Shown here piece by piece: positions 24,942 through 33,687 of a stretch of DNA of 41,430 nt. Numbering within the stretch: position 1 is the first letter of the stretch; every line of letters starts with the position of its first letter. The notes under the pieces are model-generated. The model worked only from the letters and a program-made list of their open reading frames with translations, did not search any database and was not told the origin of the DNA. The translations under genes and the position numbers were made by a program. The stretch comes from CAUUCF01 sp045580225 (GTDB lineage: Bacteria > Pseudomonadota > Gammaproteobacteria > UBA9339), in assembly GCA_045580225.1 (NCBI GenBank), contig JAZNNJ010000017.1, forward strand, positions 1-41,430, given 5' to 3'.

Positions 24942-26340
24942 CGTAAATTATCGTTCCTAAACGGTATTTGCTTCTTGATTTCCAGAATAGCGGGTAATTT
25001 TCTTTATTGTAAAAATAGTTATTTTTATCAATACTTATGTTTACATCGCCGTTAATTGATAAATTATTATTTATCATTAAGTATCCTGAGAGTGTAGCAT
25101 TATTAAGTATACATTGACCTTTTACCATAGTTAGATCGAAAGGAAAATTACCTTGTTCAAGGGTAAGATTACCATTTACTAATAAAATTATTTTAGGGAG
25201 GTTTTGTGAATTAGGTGTATTATTAACGTTGCCATAAATTTTTAAATCATTACTGGATTTAATTGTTATTTTTTCAGATATTTTTTGTAGCTTTATTAAT
25301 TCTAACAATGCAGCTATGTCGTATTCTGTATTGTCTAAATTTAAAATGAAATTTTCTGATGATAAAATACTAAATTGACGTTCAAAGTTGTTATTTGGAT
25401 TTACGTTTGAAGAAATATTGTAATCATACCAATATTCGTTAATAACAGCTGGATTAATAGGTTTTTCGGAATTATTGTGTAGGTATTGGTACTCTATTTT
25501 TTTGCTAGGATAGGTGTGTTTACATAATAACCATGCTCCCTGTATATCAGATATATCGTCTGGTCGTTTGATACTTAATTCAGATTTATTCATTATAACT
25601 TTTTCAGCTATTACAGCAGGTGTTTGGTAAGTTGGGTGATAATCATTTTTATATAAGATAGCTATAGCTTTATTAGTTATTTTTTGGAATCCATCACTTA
25701 TGTTTAATTCAATATTATTCTGATCACGATTTATATTGTTATAATACCGGTTAATATGTAGGTGAACTTTGCATAGATTCAAGATTACTTCTTGGTCTTT
25801 AGCTAATACTTGTTTATTAGCAGGTTTAATTGTTAATTGAGATTCGTTATAGTTGTCTATAACTCCTAATATAGCTGGATTGCTAGGAGAATTTTGGGTA
25901 ACAATAACCGAATTATTATTAATTTGATTTAGTTTTGAATTAACCTTGAAAACATATAGATCTTTATGGTTATCGTATTTATCCAGAACAAGAGCAGGAA
26001 TGATTAAATTATTGATTTTGGTTTTTACTTTCAAGTTGAAAGTTTTTTGTTCCTCTACAGGTTGGAATATTTTTCGTTCTTTGTTATAAATGTAGTAAGA
26101 ATTATATTCAGTTTGTTGTGGGCACGTGTAGGTGATATTTTTTACTTTTTGTTTTATTAAATTTTCTAAAGTTAATTGGGTTTTATATCTTAAAAAGTGC
26201 ATTGTTGTTTGTGATTTATTTCCAAAAATTATAGGGAGTATAATTGATGAAAATATTCCAATTAATAAAAAAATTATTATAGCATTAAACATCAAGAAAC
26301 CATTGAATGATGATCGATATCGGTACATATAAGTCTTCAC
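24931..26340 (-). CDS. Large PilX-like pilus-associated membrane protein
   Basis: The 469-residue protein has one N-terminal hydrophobic segment (about residues 14-38, GFLMFNAIIIFLLIGIFSSI) like a prepilin or PilX anchor, without the canonical GFTLLE site. The rest is Asn-rich and predicted outside the inner membrane. The C-terminal 120 residues have the repeated pattern ILLVNGNLTLEQGNFPFDL, YLMINNNLSINGDVNI, typical of beta-solenoid tails seen in some PilX-like proteins. It starts 4 nt inside the preceding prepilin gene. I do not recognise an exact family; the pilus link comes from topology and operon. Confidence 0.6.
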   Translation of the reverse strand: MKTYMYRYRSSFNGFLMFNAIIIFLLIGIFSSIILPIIFGNKSQTTMHFLRYKTQLTLENLIKQKVKNITYTCPQQTEYNSYYIYNKERKIFQPVEEQKTFNLKVKTKINNLIIPALVLDKYDNHKDLYVFKVNSKLNQINNNSVIVTQNSPSNPAILGVIDNYNESQLTIKPANKQVLAKDQEVILNLCKVHLHINRYYNNINRDQNNIELNISDGFQKITNKAIAILYKNDYHPTYQTPAVIAEKVIMNKSELSIKRPDDISDIQGAWLLCKHTYPSKKIEYQYLHNNSEKPINPAVINEYWYDYNISSNVNPNNNFERQFSILSSENFILNLDNTEYDIAALLELIKLQKISEKITIKSSNDLKIYGNVNNTPNSQNLPKIILLVNGNLTLEQGNFPFDLTMVKGQCILNNATLSGYLMINNNLSINGDVNISIDKNNYFYNKENYPLFWKSRSKYRLGTIIYDEY

Positions 26341-26846
26341 ATACGTTGTAAATTACTGAATAAATTTCCGGAATAAATATATCTAATCCTGGAAATGGTG
26401 CCTAGTTTATTTTTTCTTTTAATAGTAACTTTCCATAAATTTTTTAGACCAAAAATATCGTGCTCTAGTTTAATTGTTTCATAATCAGAGAAATCGATTA
26501 ACAATTTTTCTGAGAGGGTGATTTTCTTATTATTAAAATCTATCGTAAAATTACTAATTCCTAATTTAGCATTAGGATCATAATGATTGTTTTTTTGTAG
26601 AATAAAACCTTCAATTTCTTTTTTTGTAATTTTGTTGAAATAACATGCTTTTTTGAGAAGATCAGTAATGGTTTCAAATACAGTATTGATTTCGTAATTA
26701 TGGGTATTTGCTTCTTCAAAAAGAAAATATTGATTAAATCCTGCGTATATAAAATTAGATGTAATACCCATCACCGTACTTACAATCAATATTGTAAAAA
26801 TTATTTCTAATAAAGTAAAACCATGTTGTTTATGTTTCGTTTTCAT
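26337..26846 (-). CDS. Prepilin-like protein (minor pseudopilin)
   Basis: Residues 8-30 carry a type IV prepilin cleavage site and helix: HGFTLLEIIFTILIVSTVMG, cut by PilD between Gly and Phe, with Glu at +5. The remaining 140 residues form a small periplasmic head of PilW/GspJ-like size, poorly conserved. It overlaps both neighbours (17 nt upstream, 4 nt downstream), so it is translated with two other prepilins and the PilX-like protein. Which minor pilin it corresponds to cannot be fixed from sequence alone. Confidence 0.8.
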   Translation of the reverse strand: MKTKHKQHGFTLLEIIFTILIVSTVMGITSNFIYAGFNQYFLFEEANTHNYEINTVFETITDLLKKACYFNKITKKEIEGFILQKNNHYDPNAKLGISNFTIDFNNKKITLSEKLLIDFSDYETIKLEHDIFGLKNLWKVTIKRKNKLGTISRIRYIYSGNLFSNLQRM

Positions 26847-27225
26847 TGATATACGGAAATTCTAATGTAGTTAAAATTGCTTCATTTTGTTTGTTTTTTA
26901 TAGTAATTAAATAATGATCAAAGGATAATTTTGTTATTTGAAACGAATATGGAGTATCGTCGAATAATTGTTTACATTGATCGCTGACCTGGGATTCTGG
27001 AATATTATTACTTGAATTACGATTCGTGTAACTAAAAATAATTTCGCTACAACTCATAGCTAAATCGTTAACATTGCTTTCAGATAATAATTGTGGTTGT
27101 TTTTTTATGAAAGTTAGGTAAATATGTAAAAAAGCAGATAATAAAATTGCAATGATCAATACGAAAAAAATTGCTTCGATAATTGTAAATCCTTTGATGG
27201 TTGAATCAAGGTTGTTATTATTCAC
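26830..27225 (-). CDS. Prepilin-like protein (minor pseudopilin)
   Basis: A 131-residue protein with a prepilin N-terminus, KGFTIIEAIFFVLIIAILLSA (Gly-Phe cut, Glu +5), after a 12-residue leader. Two Cys in the head (in MSCSEII and SDQCKQLF) could form a disulfide, as in many minor pilins. Its ATG overlaps the stop of the upstream prepilin as a 4 nt coupling, and it runs 17 nt into the next. Size and place recall PilV/GspI or the E. coli ppd genes. Confidence 0.78.
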   Translation of the reverse strand: MNNNNLDSTIKGFTIIEAIFFVLIIAILLSAFLHIYLTFIKKQPQLLSESNVNDLAMSCSEIIFSYTNRNSSNNIPESQVSDQCKQLFDDTPYSFQITKLSFDHYLITIKNKQNEAILTTLEFPYINENET

Positions 27226-27677
27226 TTTCCACCCTTTAATTTGATTATTTTTCCATCGAATACTATTCGGTTTTTGATGCTGTGGTGTTTTACATGTTGT
27301 AATATTATTTCAATATTTTTTTCATCCATACGATCATGATGCAGATCTCCCGATGGTAAAATGCGCAATTTCTTATCAGGCAATGTGATAATTATGTCAG
27401 GGGAAAACGATAATTTCCTGTATTCTTCTTTATCATCAAATAACCATGTGGCAGACAAAACGCAGTTATTTTCTTTTTCTACTATTATTTCTTGATGAAA
27501 ATTTTTGGCTAATTCCTGCATAAGAATGAATTTAGATTTTAACTGTTTTGCTTGATTATGTACAATTCTTGATGGGTAAAAATTACTAACATTATTACGC
27601 GTTCCTATTCCTACTAAAATGGCAATTAACAAGATAACAAAGATCAGCTCTAATAAAGTAAAACCAGTATTTTTCAT
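27222..27677 (-). CDS. FimT/GspH-like prepilin
   Basis: First gene of the minus-strand unit. The 151-residue protein begins with a very short leader and a consensus prepilin segment, KNTGFTLLELIFVILLIAIL, cleaved before Phe. The head includes IVEKENNCVLSATWLF and LPSGD near the C-terminus, reminiscent of FimT/GspH pseudopilins, which usually end with a G-rich PSG-type strand. FimT-like proteins initiate pili and in some species bind DNA during natural transformation. Its promoter must lie in the gap shared with rpsU. Confidence 0.8.
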   Translation of the reverse strand: MKNTGFTLLELIFVILLIAILVGIGTRNNVSNFYPSRIVHNQAKQLKSKFILMQELAKNFHQEIIVEKENNCVLSATWLFDDKEEYRKLSFSPDIIITLPDKKLRILPSGDLHHDRMDEKNIEIILQHVKHHSIKNRIVFDGKIIKLKGGK

Positions 27678-27749
27678 GTTGTATTTTTTATCACACTATT
27701 TTTGAAAATACAAATTTTAGCATTTTGTTTTATAAGTGTGAAAAAACAC

Positions 27750-27777
27750 TTGCATATTTGTAATTAATTAGTATATT
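27750..27777 (+). promoter_or_regulatory. Promoter candidate for rpsU-dnaG-rpoD-dnaX
   Basis: TTGCAT (27750-27755) and TATATT (27772-27777) are separated by 16 bp, about 36 bp before the rpsU ATG. Confidence 0.55.
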
Positions 27778-27813
27778 TTTAGGTGTTTTATAAGATGGAG
27801 AGTGATTTAAAGT

Positions 27814-28020
27814 ATGCCAAGTATAAAAATCAGAGAGCATGAGTCTTTCGACGGGGCGATGCGTCGTTTTAAACGAGCTTGTGAAAAAGCGGGGATTCCG
27901 GGTAAGTTGCGACAAATTGAATATTATGAAAAACCTACGGCTAAGCGTAAAAGGAAGCGTTCTGCTGCGATTAAGCGTCAACAAAAACAGCAGTTAATGC
28001 AGCAAAAAAATAGTAAGTAA
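27814..28020 (+). CDS. rpsU: 30S ribosomal protein S21
   Basis: S21 has 68 residues (E. coli 71): an N-terminal IKIREHESFDGAMRRFKRAC, then a very basic stretch KRKRKRSAAIKRQQKQQ. It binds the 30S platform near the anti-Shine-Dalgarno end and assists initiation. It heads the macromolecular synthesis operon, followed by dnaG after 36 nt. A long antisense frame over it is a shadow. Confidence 0.97.
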   Translation: MPSIKIREHESFDGAMRRFKRACEKAGIPGKLRQIEYYEKPTAKRKRKRSAAIKRQQKQQLMQQKNSK

Positions 28021-28056
28021 TTGTTTTAATGTTGTAATTTATAAGAATAGTGTAAA

Positions 28057-29754
28057 TTGATACCTAGGTCATTTATTGAAGATTTAGTTGTTAAGTGTGA
28101 TTTAGTAAGGTTTATTGGTAATCGTGTCAAGTTGAAGGCAAAAGGGAGTAAATATTTTGGAGTTTGTCCTTTTCATAAAGAAGATACTCCTTCTTTTGTG
28201 GTTAATCAAAAAGAACAATTTTATTATTGTTTTGGTTGTCATGTGCACGGTAATATTTTAGATTTTATCATGCATTTTGAACGTTTAAATTTTAAAGACG
28301 CAGTGGTTTACTTGGCAAATTACCTAAATTTACCGTTACCTGCTGCAGATGTTAATAGTCAAAGAAGAGAAGGTCATAAAAAAAAATTGTTAAGGTTATG
28401 TCAAGAAGTGGCATTATATTACCAGCAATGTCTTGGTCGTGTGGCTGCGCATGAATATTTGATGAAGCGCGGAATTAGCCAGGAAATTATAAAGTTTTTT
28501 GGGATTGGGTATGCGTTGCCGTATGGTAATTATTTAAAAAAATTTCCAGAATGCTATAATAGGTACTGGGGCGAACTTGGTGTGTTGAATTCTAAAGGTG
28601 ATTTCCCGCGTTTTCATGATCGGATTATGTTTCCTATCAGAAACGAGCATGGTCAGATTGTTGGTTTTGGAGGGAGAACTCTAAAGGGTTCTGAAATGAA
28701 GTATCTTAATTCTCCAGAGACGATGTTATTTCATAAGCGAGAAGAACTTTATGGTTTGTATGAAGTTAAACAAAAAGGTAACTTTGATGAAATTATCGTA
28801 GTTGAAGGCTATTTTGACGTAATTAGTTTACACCAGTTTGGTATTACTAATGTGGTTGCCACATTGGGAACAGCTGTTTCCCAAATACAAGTTCGTAAGA
28901 TTATTAATTATGCTAAAAAGATAATTTTTTGTTTTGATGGAGATATAGCTGGGGTTAAAGCGGCTAAACGTGCGATGGAGTTGTTATTGCCGATGATGCA
29001 AGAGGGAATAAAAGGTATTTTTGTTTTTTTACCTGTTGATGAGGATCCTGATTCATTTATTCGCAAAGTAGGGGCAATAAAATTTAAAAGTTACCTTAGT
29101 GAAAATGGTAAAAATTTAGTTGATTTTTTAATAGAAACTATGAAGGAGGGGTGTGATTTAAATTTACTAGAAGGTAAAGTTGAGTATTCTAATAGAGCTA
29201 AATTAGTTTTAAAAAATTTGTCTAATACCTTATTTAAAAGCTTTTTATTGGAGCGGATAGCAAAAGAGGTTAATGTTTCTCCGGAAAAATTTAGTGATTG
29301 TTTAACACTTGATAACAAAGGTAATTTTGATGATAAACGTAATTTTTTGTCGATTACAGAAGAGCAGAAAAAAATTCTGAAATTATGTATTTATTATCCT
29401 CAATTATTGTCGAAGTTAACATTAGAACAGAATGACTATTTAAATCAAATAAATAATGAAATATTTAAAGATAGTTTAGCACTTATAAGGCAAAATAAAT
29501 TTAATAGTATTGGTAGTTTTTTAGAGTATTGGCGAGATTATAATTTAGATTTTAACGAGGTATTAGTTGGGACTTTGCTAAATGAAGAGCAAGCTTTAGT
29601 TGAATTAATTGAATTAATAATGTGGTCTATTGAGAATCAAAAAAAAGAAATGATTGGTAAATTAATACGAAAATTATCTAATAGTAAGGATAATGAAGAA
29701 CGTATTATGCTTCAAAAAATGATTTATGATTTAAAATTTAAAACGGGTAAGTAA
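28057..29754 (+). CDS. dnaG: DNA primase
   Basis: Primase of 565 residues. A CHC2 zinc-binding domain uses Cys37, His40, Cys58 and Cys61 (CPFHKEDTPSF, YYCFGCH). The RNA polymerase domain follows with a TOPRIM core: VVEGYFDVISLHQFG and FCFDGDIAGVKAAKRAM. The C-terminal helicase-interacting region is weakly conserved. The start is a TTG at 28057; the reading IPRSFIEDL matches the usual N-terminus and no ATG or GTG is available, so a rare weak start is likely real and may lower primase output. It ends 1 nt before rpoD. Confidence 0.95.
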   Translation: MIPRSFIEDLVVKCDLVRFIGNRVKLKAKGSKYFGVCPFHKEDTPSFVVNQKEQFYYCFGCHVHGNILDFIMHFERLNFKDAVVYLANYLNLPLPAADVNSQRREGHKKKLLRLCQEVALYYQQCLGRVAAHEYLMKRGISQEIIKFFGIGYALPYGNYLKKFPECYNRYWGELGVLNSKGDFPRFHDRIMFPIRNEHGQIVGFGGRTLKGSEMKYLNSPETMLFHKREELYGLYEVKQKGNFDEIIVVEGYFDVISLHQFGITNVVATLGTAVSQIQVRKIINYAKKIIFCFDGDIAGVKAAKRAMELLLPMMQEGIKGIFVFLPVDEDPDSFIRKVGAIKFKSYLSENGKNLVDFLIETMKEGCDLNLLEGKVEYSNRAKLVLKNLSNTLFKSFLLERIAKEVNVSPEKFSDCLTLDNKGNFDDKRNFLSITEEQKKILKLCIYYPQLLSKLTLEQNDYLNQINNEIFKDSLALIRQNKFNSIGSFLEYWRDYNLDFNEVLVGTLLNEEQALVELIELIMWSIENQKKEMIGKLIRKLSNSKDNEERIMLQKMIYDLKFKTGK

Positions 29755-29755
29755 G

Positions 29756-31717
29756 ATGGTAGATAAAAATAAAAATTTGGAAAAAGATAATAAATTTGAT
29801 GAGTTGTTGGCAAAAGGTAAAGAACAGGGCTTTCTTACTTATGGGGAATTAAATGAGCAAATTGATAGAGAGATTGCTGATTCTGAACATATTGAGGATA
29901 TTATTAATTTAATTAATGAAGAGTCCATACCTATCTACGATATAGAACCTAATGAACAATTTGAAGAAAAAGAAGAAGGTGAAGAGGAAGATAACGAGTT
30001 AGTTGGTAAATTAGATGAGGAATTTGGAAAAACTACTGATCCAATTCGTATGTATATGCGTGAAATGGGGAGCGTGGCATTATTGACACGTGGTGGTGAA
30101 ATCGCTATTGCAAAAAAAATTGAAGAAGGAACTAAGGAAGTTTTAGGTACATTGTCTACATTTCCAGGGGTGGTAGTTAGAGCATTAGATGAATATAATA
30201 AAATTGTCAATGGTGGAATTGGTCGGTTGCAGGATTTAGTTTTAGGTTTTTTTGATGATGAAGAAAATAAAATATTTAATGATATAATTTTGGATGGGGC
30301 ATACAAAGTATTTGAAGAAAAATTAAGTGATTATTTATGTAAGATTCATCAAGAATTGGAAGAGAAAAATAGGCTTGAGAGTTTAATTGATCAAAAAAAT
30401 AAGTTTAAAGATGAAAAAGATGTAGCGGATAATACAGATAATAAAGAAGAGTTTTTTGATGAAGTTGATGAGAGGGATTATTTAGAAGAGGAAGATATTT
30501 TTAATGTTGGTCCTGATCCTGAAGAAATAAAAAAGCGTTTTTCATTTTTAGAGACTTTTTATTATGGTTATGTTTTAGCTAAAGAAATGTATGGTTTTGA
30601 TCATCATTTAACAAAGAGGTACTTTGATAAATTAACTAGTTGCTTTGCTTCTTTTAAGTTTTCGAGTAAGGAATTACAAACTCACATTAATCGGTTACAT
30701 CAGGTTATTAAAAGAATTAATACGGGGGAATTAGCGATCGTTAATATTTTGAATGCAGCTAAGTTTAGGCGTGATGATTATCTTAAGATCTTGAGTTCTT
30801 ATGATTTAGGTAGTGGTAAAATATTAGATCAATTAAAGAAATTACCTCATGATGAAGACAAGCTTAGTAATTTAGTTAATGAATTGCGTCGTGAATTTAT
30901 GAGATTGCATTTATTAGAAAAAGAATATAAGCTTAGTCTCAAGGAGATTAAGTTAGTTAATCGGATAATTACTAAAAGTAGAAATAAGGTACAAAAAGCT
31001 AAACAGGAGATGATAGAAGCGAATTTACGTTTGGTTATTTCGATTGCTAAAAAGTATACCAATCGCGGGTTGCAGTTTCTAGATTTGATACAAGAAGGAA
31101 ATATAGGGTTAATGAAGGCGGTAGATAAGTTTGAATATCGTCGTGGTTATAAATTTTCTACTTATGCTACTTGGTGGATTAGGCAGGCAATTACTCGTTC
31201 GATTGCAGACCAAGCTAGAACTATTCGTATTCCAGTACATATGATTGAAACTATTAATAAACTGAATAGGATTACTAGACAAATTGTTCAAAAGACAGGT
31301 GTTGAACCAACCCCAGAAGAATTAAGTGTTAAAATGCAAATTAGTGAAGATAAAATACGTAAGGTTTTGAAAATAGCTAAAGAACCTGTTTCAATGGAAA
31401 CTCCTATAGGAGACGAAGATGATACGCATTTGGGTGATTTTATTGAGGACAGTAACACGTTATCTCCTTTGGAATCTGCAACTCAATTGGGTTTAAAAGA
31501 AGCGACTAATGACGTTTTGTCTTCCTTATCTCCCAGGGAGGCTAAAGTGCTGAGAATGAGATTTGGTATAAACATGAATACTGATCATACTTTGGAGGAA
31601 GTAGGTAAGCAGTTTGACGTTACTAGGGAGCGTATCCGGCAAATTGAGGCTAAAGCTTTGCGTAAATTAAGGCATCCTAGTCGTTCTGAAAAATTACAGA
31701 GTTTTGTAGAAGATTAA
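29756..31717 (+). CDS. rpoD: RNA polymerase sigma factor RpoD (sigma70)
   Basis: The housekeeping sigma factor, 653 residues (E. coli 613). Region 1.1 is present near residues 10-60, region 1.2 has TTDPIRMYMREMGSVALLTR, a large acidic non-conserved insertion follows, then region 2 (ANLRLVISIAKKYTNRGLQF, EYRRGYKFSTYATWWIRQAI), region 3 and region 4 with VGKQFDVTRERIRQIEAKAL. The insertion between 1.2 and 2 marks a primary sigma of proteobacterial type. It is cotranscribed with dnaG and dnaX. Confidence 0.98.
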   Translation: MVDKNKNLEKDNKFDELLAKGKEQGFLTYGELNEQIDREIADSEHIEDIINLINEESIPIYDIEPNEQFEEKEEGEEEDNELVGKLDEEFGKTTDPIRMYMREMGSVALLTRGGEIAIAKKIEEGTKEVLGTLSTFPGVVVRALDEYNKIVNGGIGRLQDLVLGFFDDEENKIFNDIILDGAYKVFEEKLSDYLCKIHQELEEKNRLESLIDQKNKFKDEKDVADNTDNKEEFFDEVDERDYLEEEDIFNVGPDPEEIKKRFSFLETFYYGYVLAKEMYGFDHHLTKRYFDKLTSCFASFKFSSKELQTHINRLHQVIKRINTGELAIVNILNAAKFRRDDYLKILSSYDLGSGKILDQLKKLPHDEDKLSNLVNELRREFMRLHLLEKEYKLSLKEIKLVNRIITKSRNKVQKAKQEMIEANLRLVISIAKKYTNRGLQFLDLIQEGNIGLMKAVDKFEYRRGYKFSTYATWWIRQAITRSIADQARTIRIPVHMIETINKLNRITRQIVQKTGVEPTPEELSVKMQISEDKIRKVLKIAKEPVSMETPIGDEDDTHLGDFIEDSNTLSPLESATQLGLKEATNDVLSSLSPREAKVLRMRFGINMNTDHTLEEVGKQFDVTRERIRQIEAKALRKLRHPSRSEKLQSFVED

Positions 31718-31721
31718 TATT

Positions 31722-33269
31722 ATGGTATACCAAGCATTAGCTCGTAAATGGAGGCCTCGTACTTTTGATAAGGTAGTTGGTCAAGAAATGGTGGTTACTT
31801 GCCTTAGGAATGCCTTGGATTCAGGTAAACTGCATCATGCGTATCTTTTTACAGGTTCTAGAGGGGTAGGTAAAACATCTATTGCTAGAATTTTTGCAAA
31901 GGGTTTGAATTGTAAAGTAGGTACTACTTCAAAACCTTGTGATCAGTGTATTAATTGTCAAAGTTTTAATACTAGTAGTAATGTTGATTTGCTAGAAATA
32001 GACGCAGCTTCTAAAACTAAAGTTGAAGATACTAGAGATTTATTAAATGATGTTTGTTATCCTCCAGCAGAAGGTCGATTTAAGATATATTTAATAGATG
32101 AAGTGCATATGCTATCCAGTCATAGTTTTAATGCTTTATTAAAAACATTAGAAGAACCTCCTTCATATGTAAAATTTTTGTTTGCTACAACTGAACCAGA
32201 AAAAATCCCTTTAACTATATTATCAAGGTGTTTAGTCTTTAATTTGCAATTAATAGATGAGGCTTTGATTCAAAAACATTTAATAAATTTATTAAATTAT
32301 GAAAAAATTGATTATGAGAGCGAAGCTATAACTATTTTAGCTAAAAGTGCGTCTGGAAGTATTAGAGATGCAATGAGTTTGTTAGATCAGGCTATAACTT
32401 ACGGTAGTGTAACGGTAGATAAAGTTAGTAATATGTTAGGTTGGGTTGATCGAGGCATAATAGATGACTTATTGGAGGGTTTAATTAAACAAGATGCCAA
32501 ATTAGTGTTGCAGATAGTTGATAAATTATATCGTAACGGTTACTTCTTAAATAAAGTATTAGATGTTATTTTAGAAAAATTATATTTATTAAGTTTAAAG
32601 CAGTTTGATTGTATAACTTTTGAGTGTGGTGATATATCGTTAGCTAAGTGTGTTTCTCCGGAAACTGTGCAATTATTATATCAGATTGCACTTAATGGTA
32701 AACGTGATTTACCTTTTGCTCCTGATTCTAAGATTGGGCTAGAAATGATTTTGTTAAGAATGTTATATTTTCAACCTGTGAATATTACGAAAAAAGTTGA
32801 AGATATTAGCAATGATCCTGGTAATGTTATAGAAAAATCAGGTGCGCTTTCTAAGCAAAATAAATTACCAGACTTAAAAGAAATACTGGAATCGGATAGG
32901 TTGGCGATTAATAAAACCTTCTTAGAAGATAGTGAATGTGTTGGTATTATCGAAACATTAGTTAAACATAGTTGTTTTGTTTTGGGTGATGCTGATACTA
33001 ATTTGGTATGTCAAATAGAATCTCCTTTTTTTCCTTTGTTAACTCCGCGTTGTCAAGCGATTATTAAAGGGATGTTGTTAAGGTTGTACCCACAATTTAA
33101 TAGAATTGATTATGTTAGTAGTAAAGATTTATTTACTTTATCAAGTATTGAGGTGAAAAATAATAAAGAGCGTTCTACTAAACGCAGAATTCAGTTATCA
33201 AAAGACAGTAATTTGCAAAATTTTCTTAGTGAAATAGATAGTGAAATTATTGAAAATTATAGCAAATAA
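31722..33269 (+). CDS. dnaX: DNA polymerase III subunit tau/gamma
   Basis: The clamp-loader ATPase, 515 residues (E. coli tau 643). Domains I-II show the Walker A GSRGVGKTS near 44-52, the zinc Cys65, Cys74, Cys77 and Cys80, LIDEVHMLS and the SRC motif in LSRCLVF; domain III ends near RMLYFQP around residue 352. The tail is shorter than in E. coli. A run of six As with G (32790-32796) falls right after domain III; see findings. The gene follows rpoD by 4 nt, an unusual neighbour, since dnaX usually precedes ybaB-recR. Confidence 0.95.
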   Translation: MVYQALARKWRPRTFDKVVGQEMVVTCLRNALDSGKLHHAYLFTGSRGVGKTSIARIFAKGLNCKVGTTSKPCDQCINCQSFNTSSNVDLLEIDAASKTKVEDTRDLLNDVCYPPAEGRFKIYLIDEVHMLSSHSFNALLKTLEEPPSYVKFLFATTEPEKIPLTILSRCLVFNLQLIDEALIQKHLINLLNYEKIDYESEAITILAKSASGSIRDAMSLLDQAITYGSVTVDKVSNMLGWVDRGIIDDLLEGLIKQDAKLVLQIVDKLYRNGYFLNKVLDVILEKLYLLSLKQFDCITFECGDISLAKCVSPETVQLLYQIALNGKRDLPFAPDSKIGLEMILLRMLYFQPVNITKKVEDISNDPGNVIEKSGALSKQNKLPDLKEILESDRLAINKTFLEDSECVGIIETLVKHSCFVLGDADTNLVCQIESPFFPLLTPRCQAIIKGMLLRLYPQFNRIDYVSSKDLFTLSSIEVKNNKERSTKRRIQLSKDSNLQNFLSEIDSEIIENYSK

Positions 33270-33277
33270 AAAATTAT

Positions 33278-33300
33278 TTCCCGGTAATAATTACGGGGAA
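33278..33300 (+). terminator. Terminator after dnaX
   Basis: TTCCCGGTAA pairs with TTACGGGGAA around a 3 nt loop with one G-G mismatch, 9 bp after the dnaX stop. The following T-rich stretch is weak. Confidence 0.6.
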
Positions 33301-33468
33301 TTACTTTATTTAAAAACTAGTAAAATACGTGCATGATAAAAATTTTATTATTATCGAATTATTAAGTTTGATGGTCATTTCATGTAAATTATTTTATACT
33401 GAAATAAGAACATTGATTGTACATTCAGTTAATGTGAAATTTAATAAGAATTATATGAAGGGTAAGTC

Positions 33469-33687
33469 ATGCGATTAAAAAATAATTATATTCCATGTAA
33501 CGTGGTTTACCAGATGTTGTTACGGTTAATATATAGGTATAATTTTTCTACTCAGGAATTGGCTGAAAAATTGGGATTGACTCAGGCGGAAGTTGAAAGC
33601 ATTTTAACTCGTAAAGCAGTAAGGAAGAAATTAGCGGCAAAGTTAACTATTCCTTTGACTGAATTGTATTGTAAAATTCATAATTAA
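33469..33687 (+). CDS. Small helix-turn-helix protein of unknown function
   Basis: A 72-residue basic protein. Residues 27-50 (FSTQELAEKLGLTQAEVESILTRK) resemble a helix-turn-helix of the Xre/sigma-4 type, flanked by short helices. A GAAGGG ribosome-binding-like stretch lies upstream of the ATG, and a hairpin terminator follows the stop, so it appears to be an intact stand-alone gene. I do not recognise a specific family. It could be a small DNA-binding regulator; no target can be named. Confidence 0.65.
   Translation: MRLKNNYIPCNVVYQMLLRLIYRYNFSTQELAEKLGLTQAEVESILTRKAVRKKLAAKLTIPLTELYCKIHN

Noticed and set aside
27730..27984. Minus-strand 84-codon frame over rpsU
   Set aside because: rpsU on the plus strand is unmistakable, and the antisense protein has no features.
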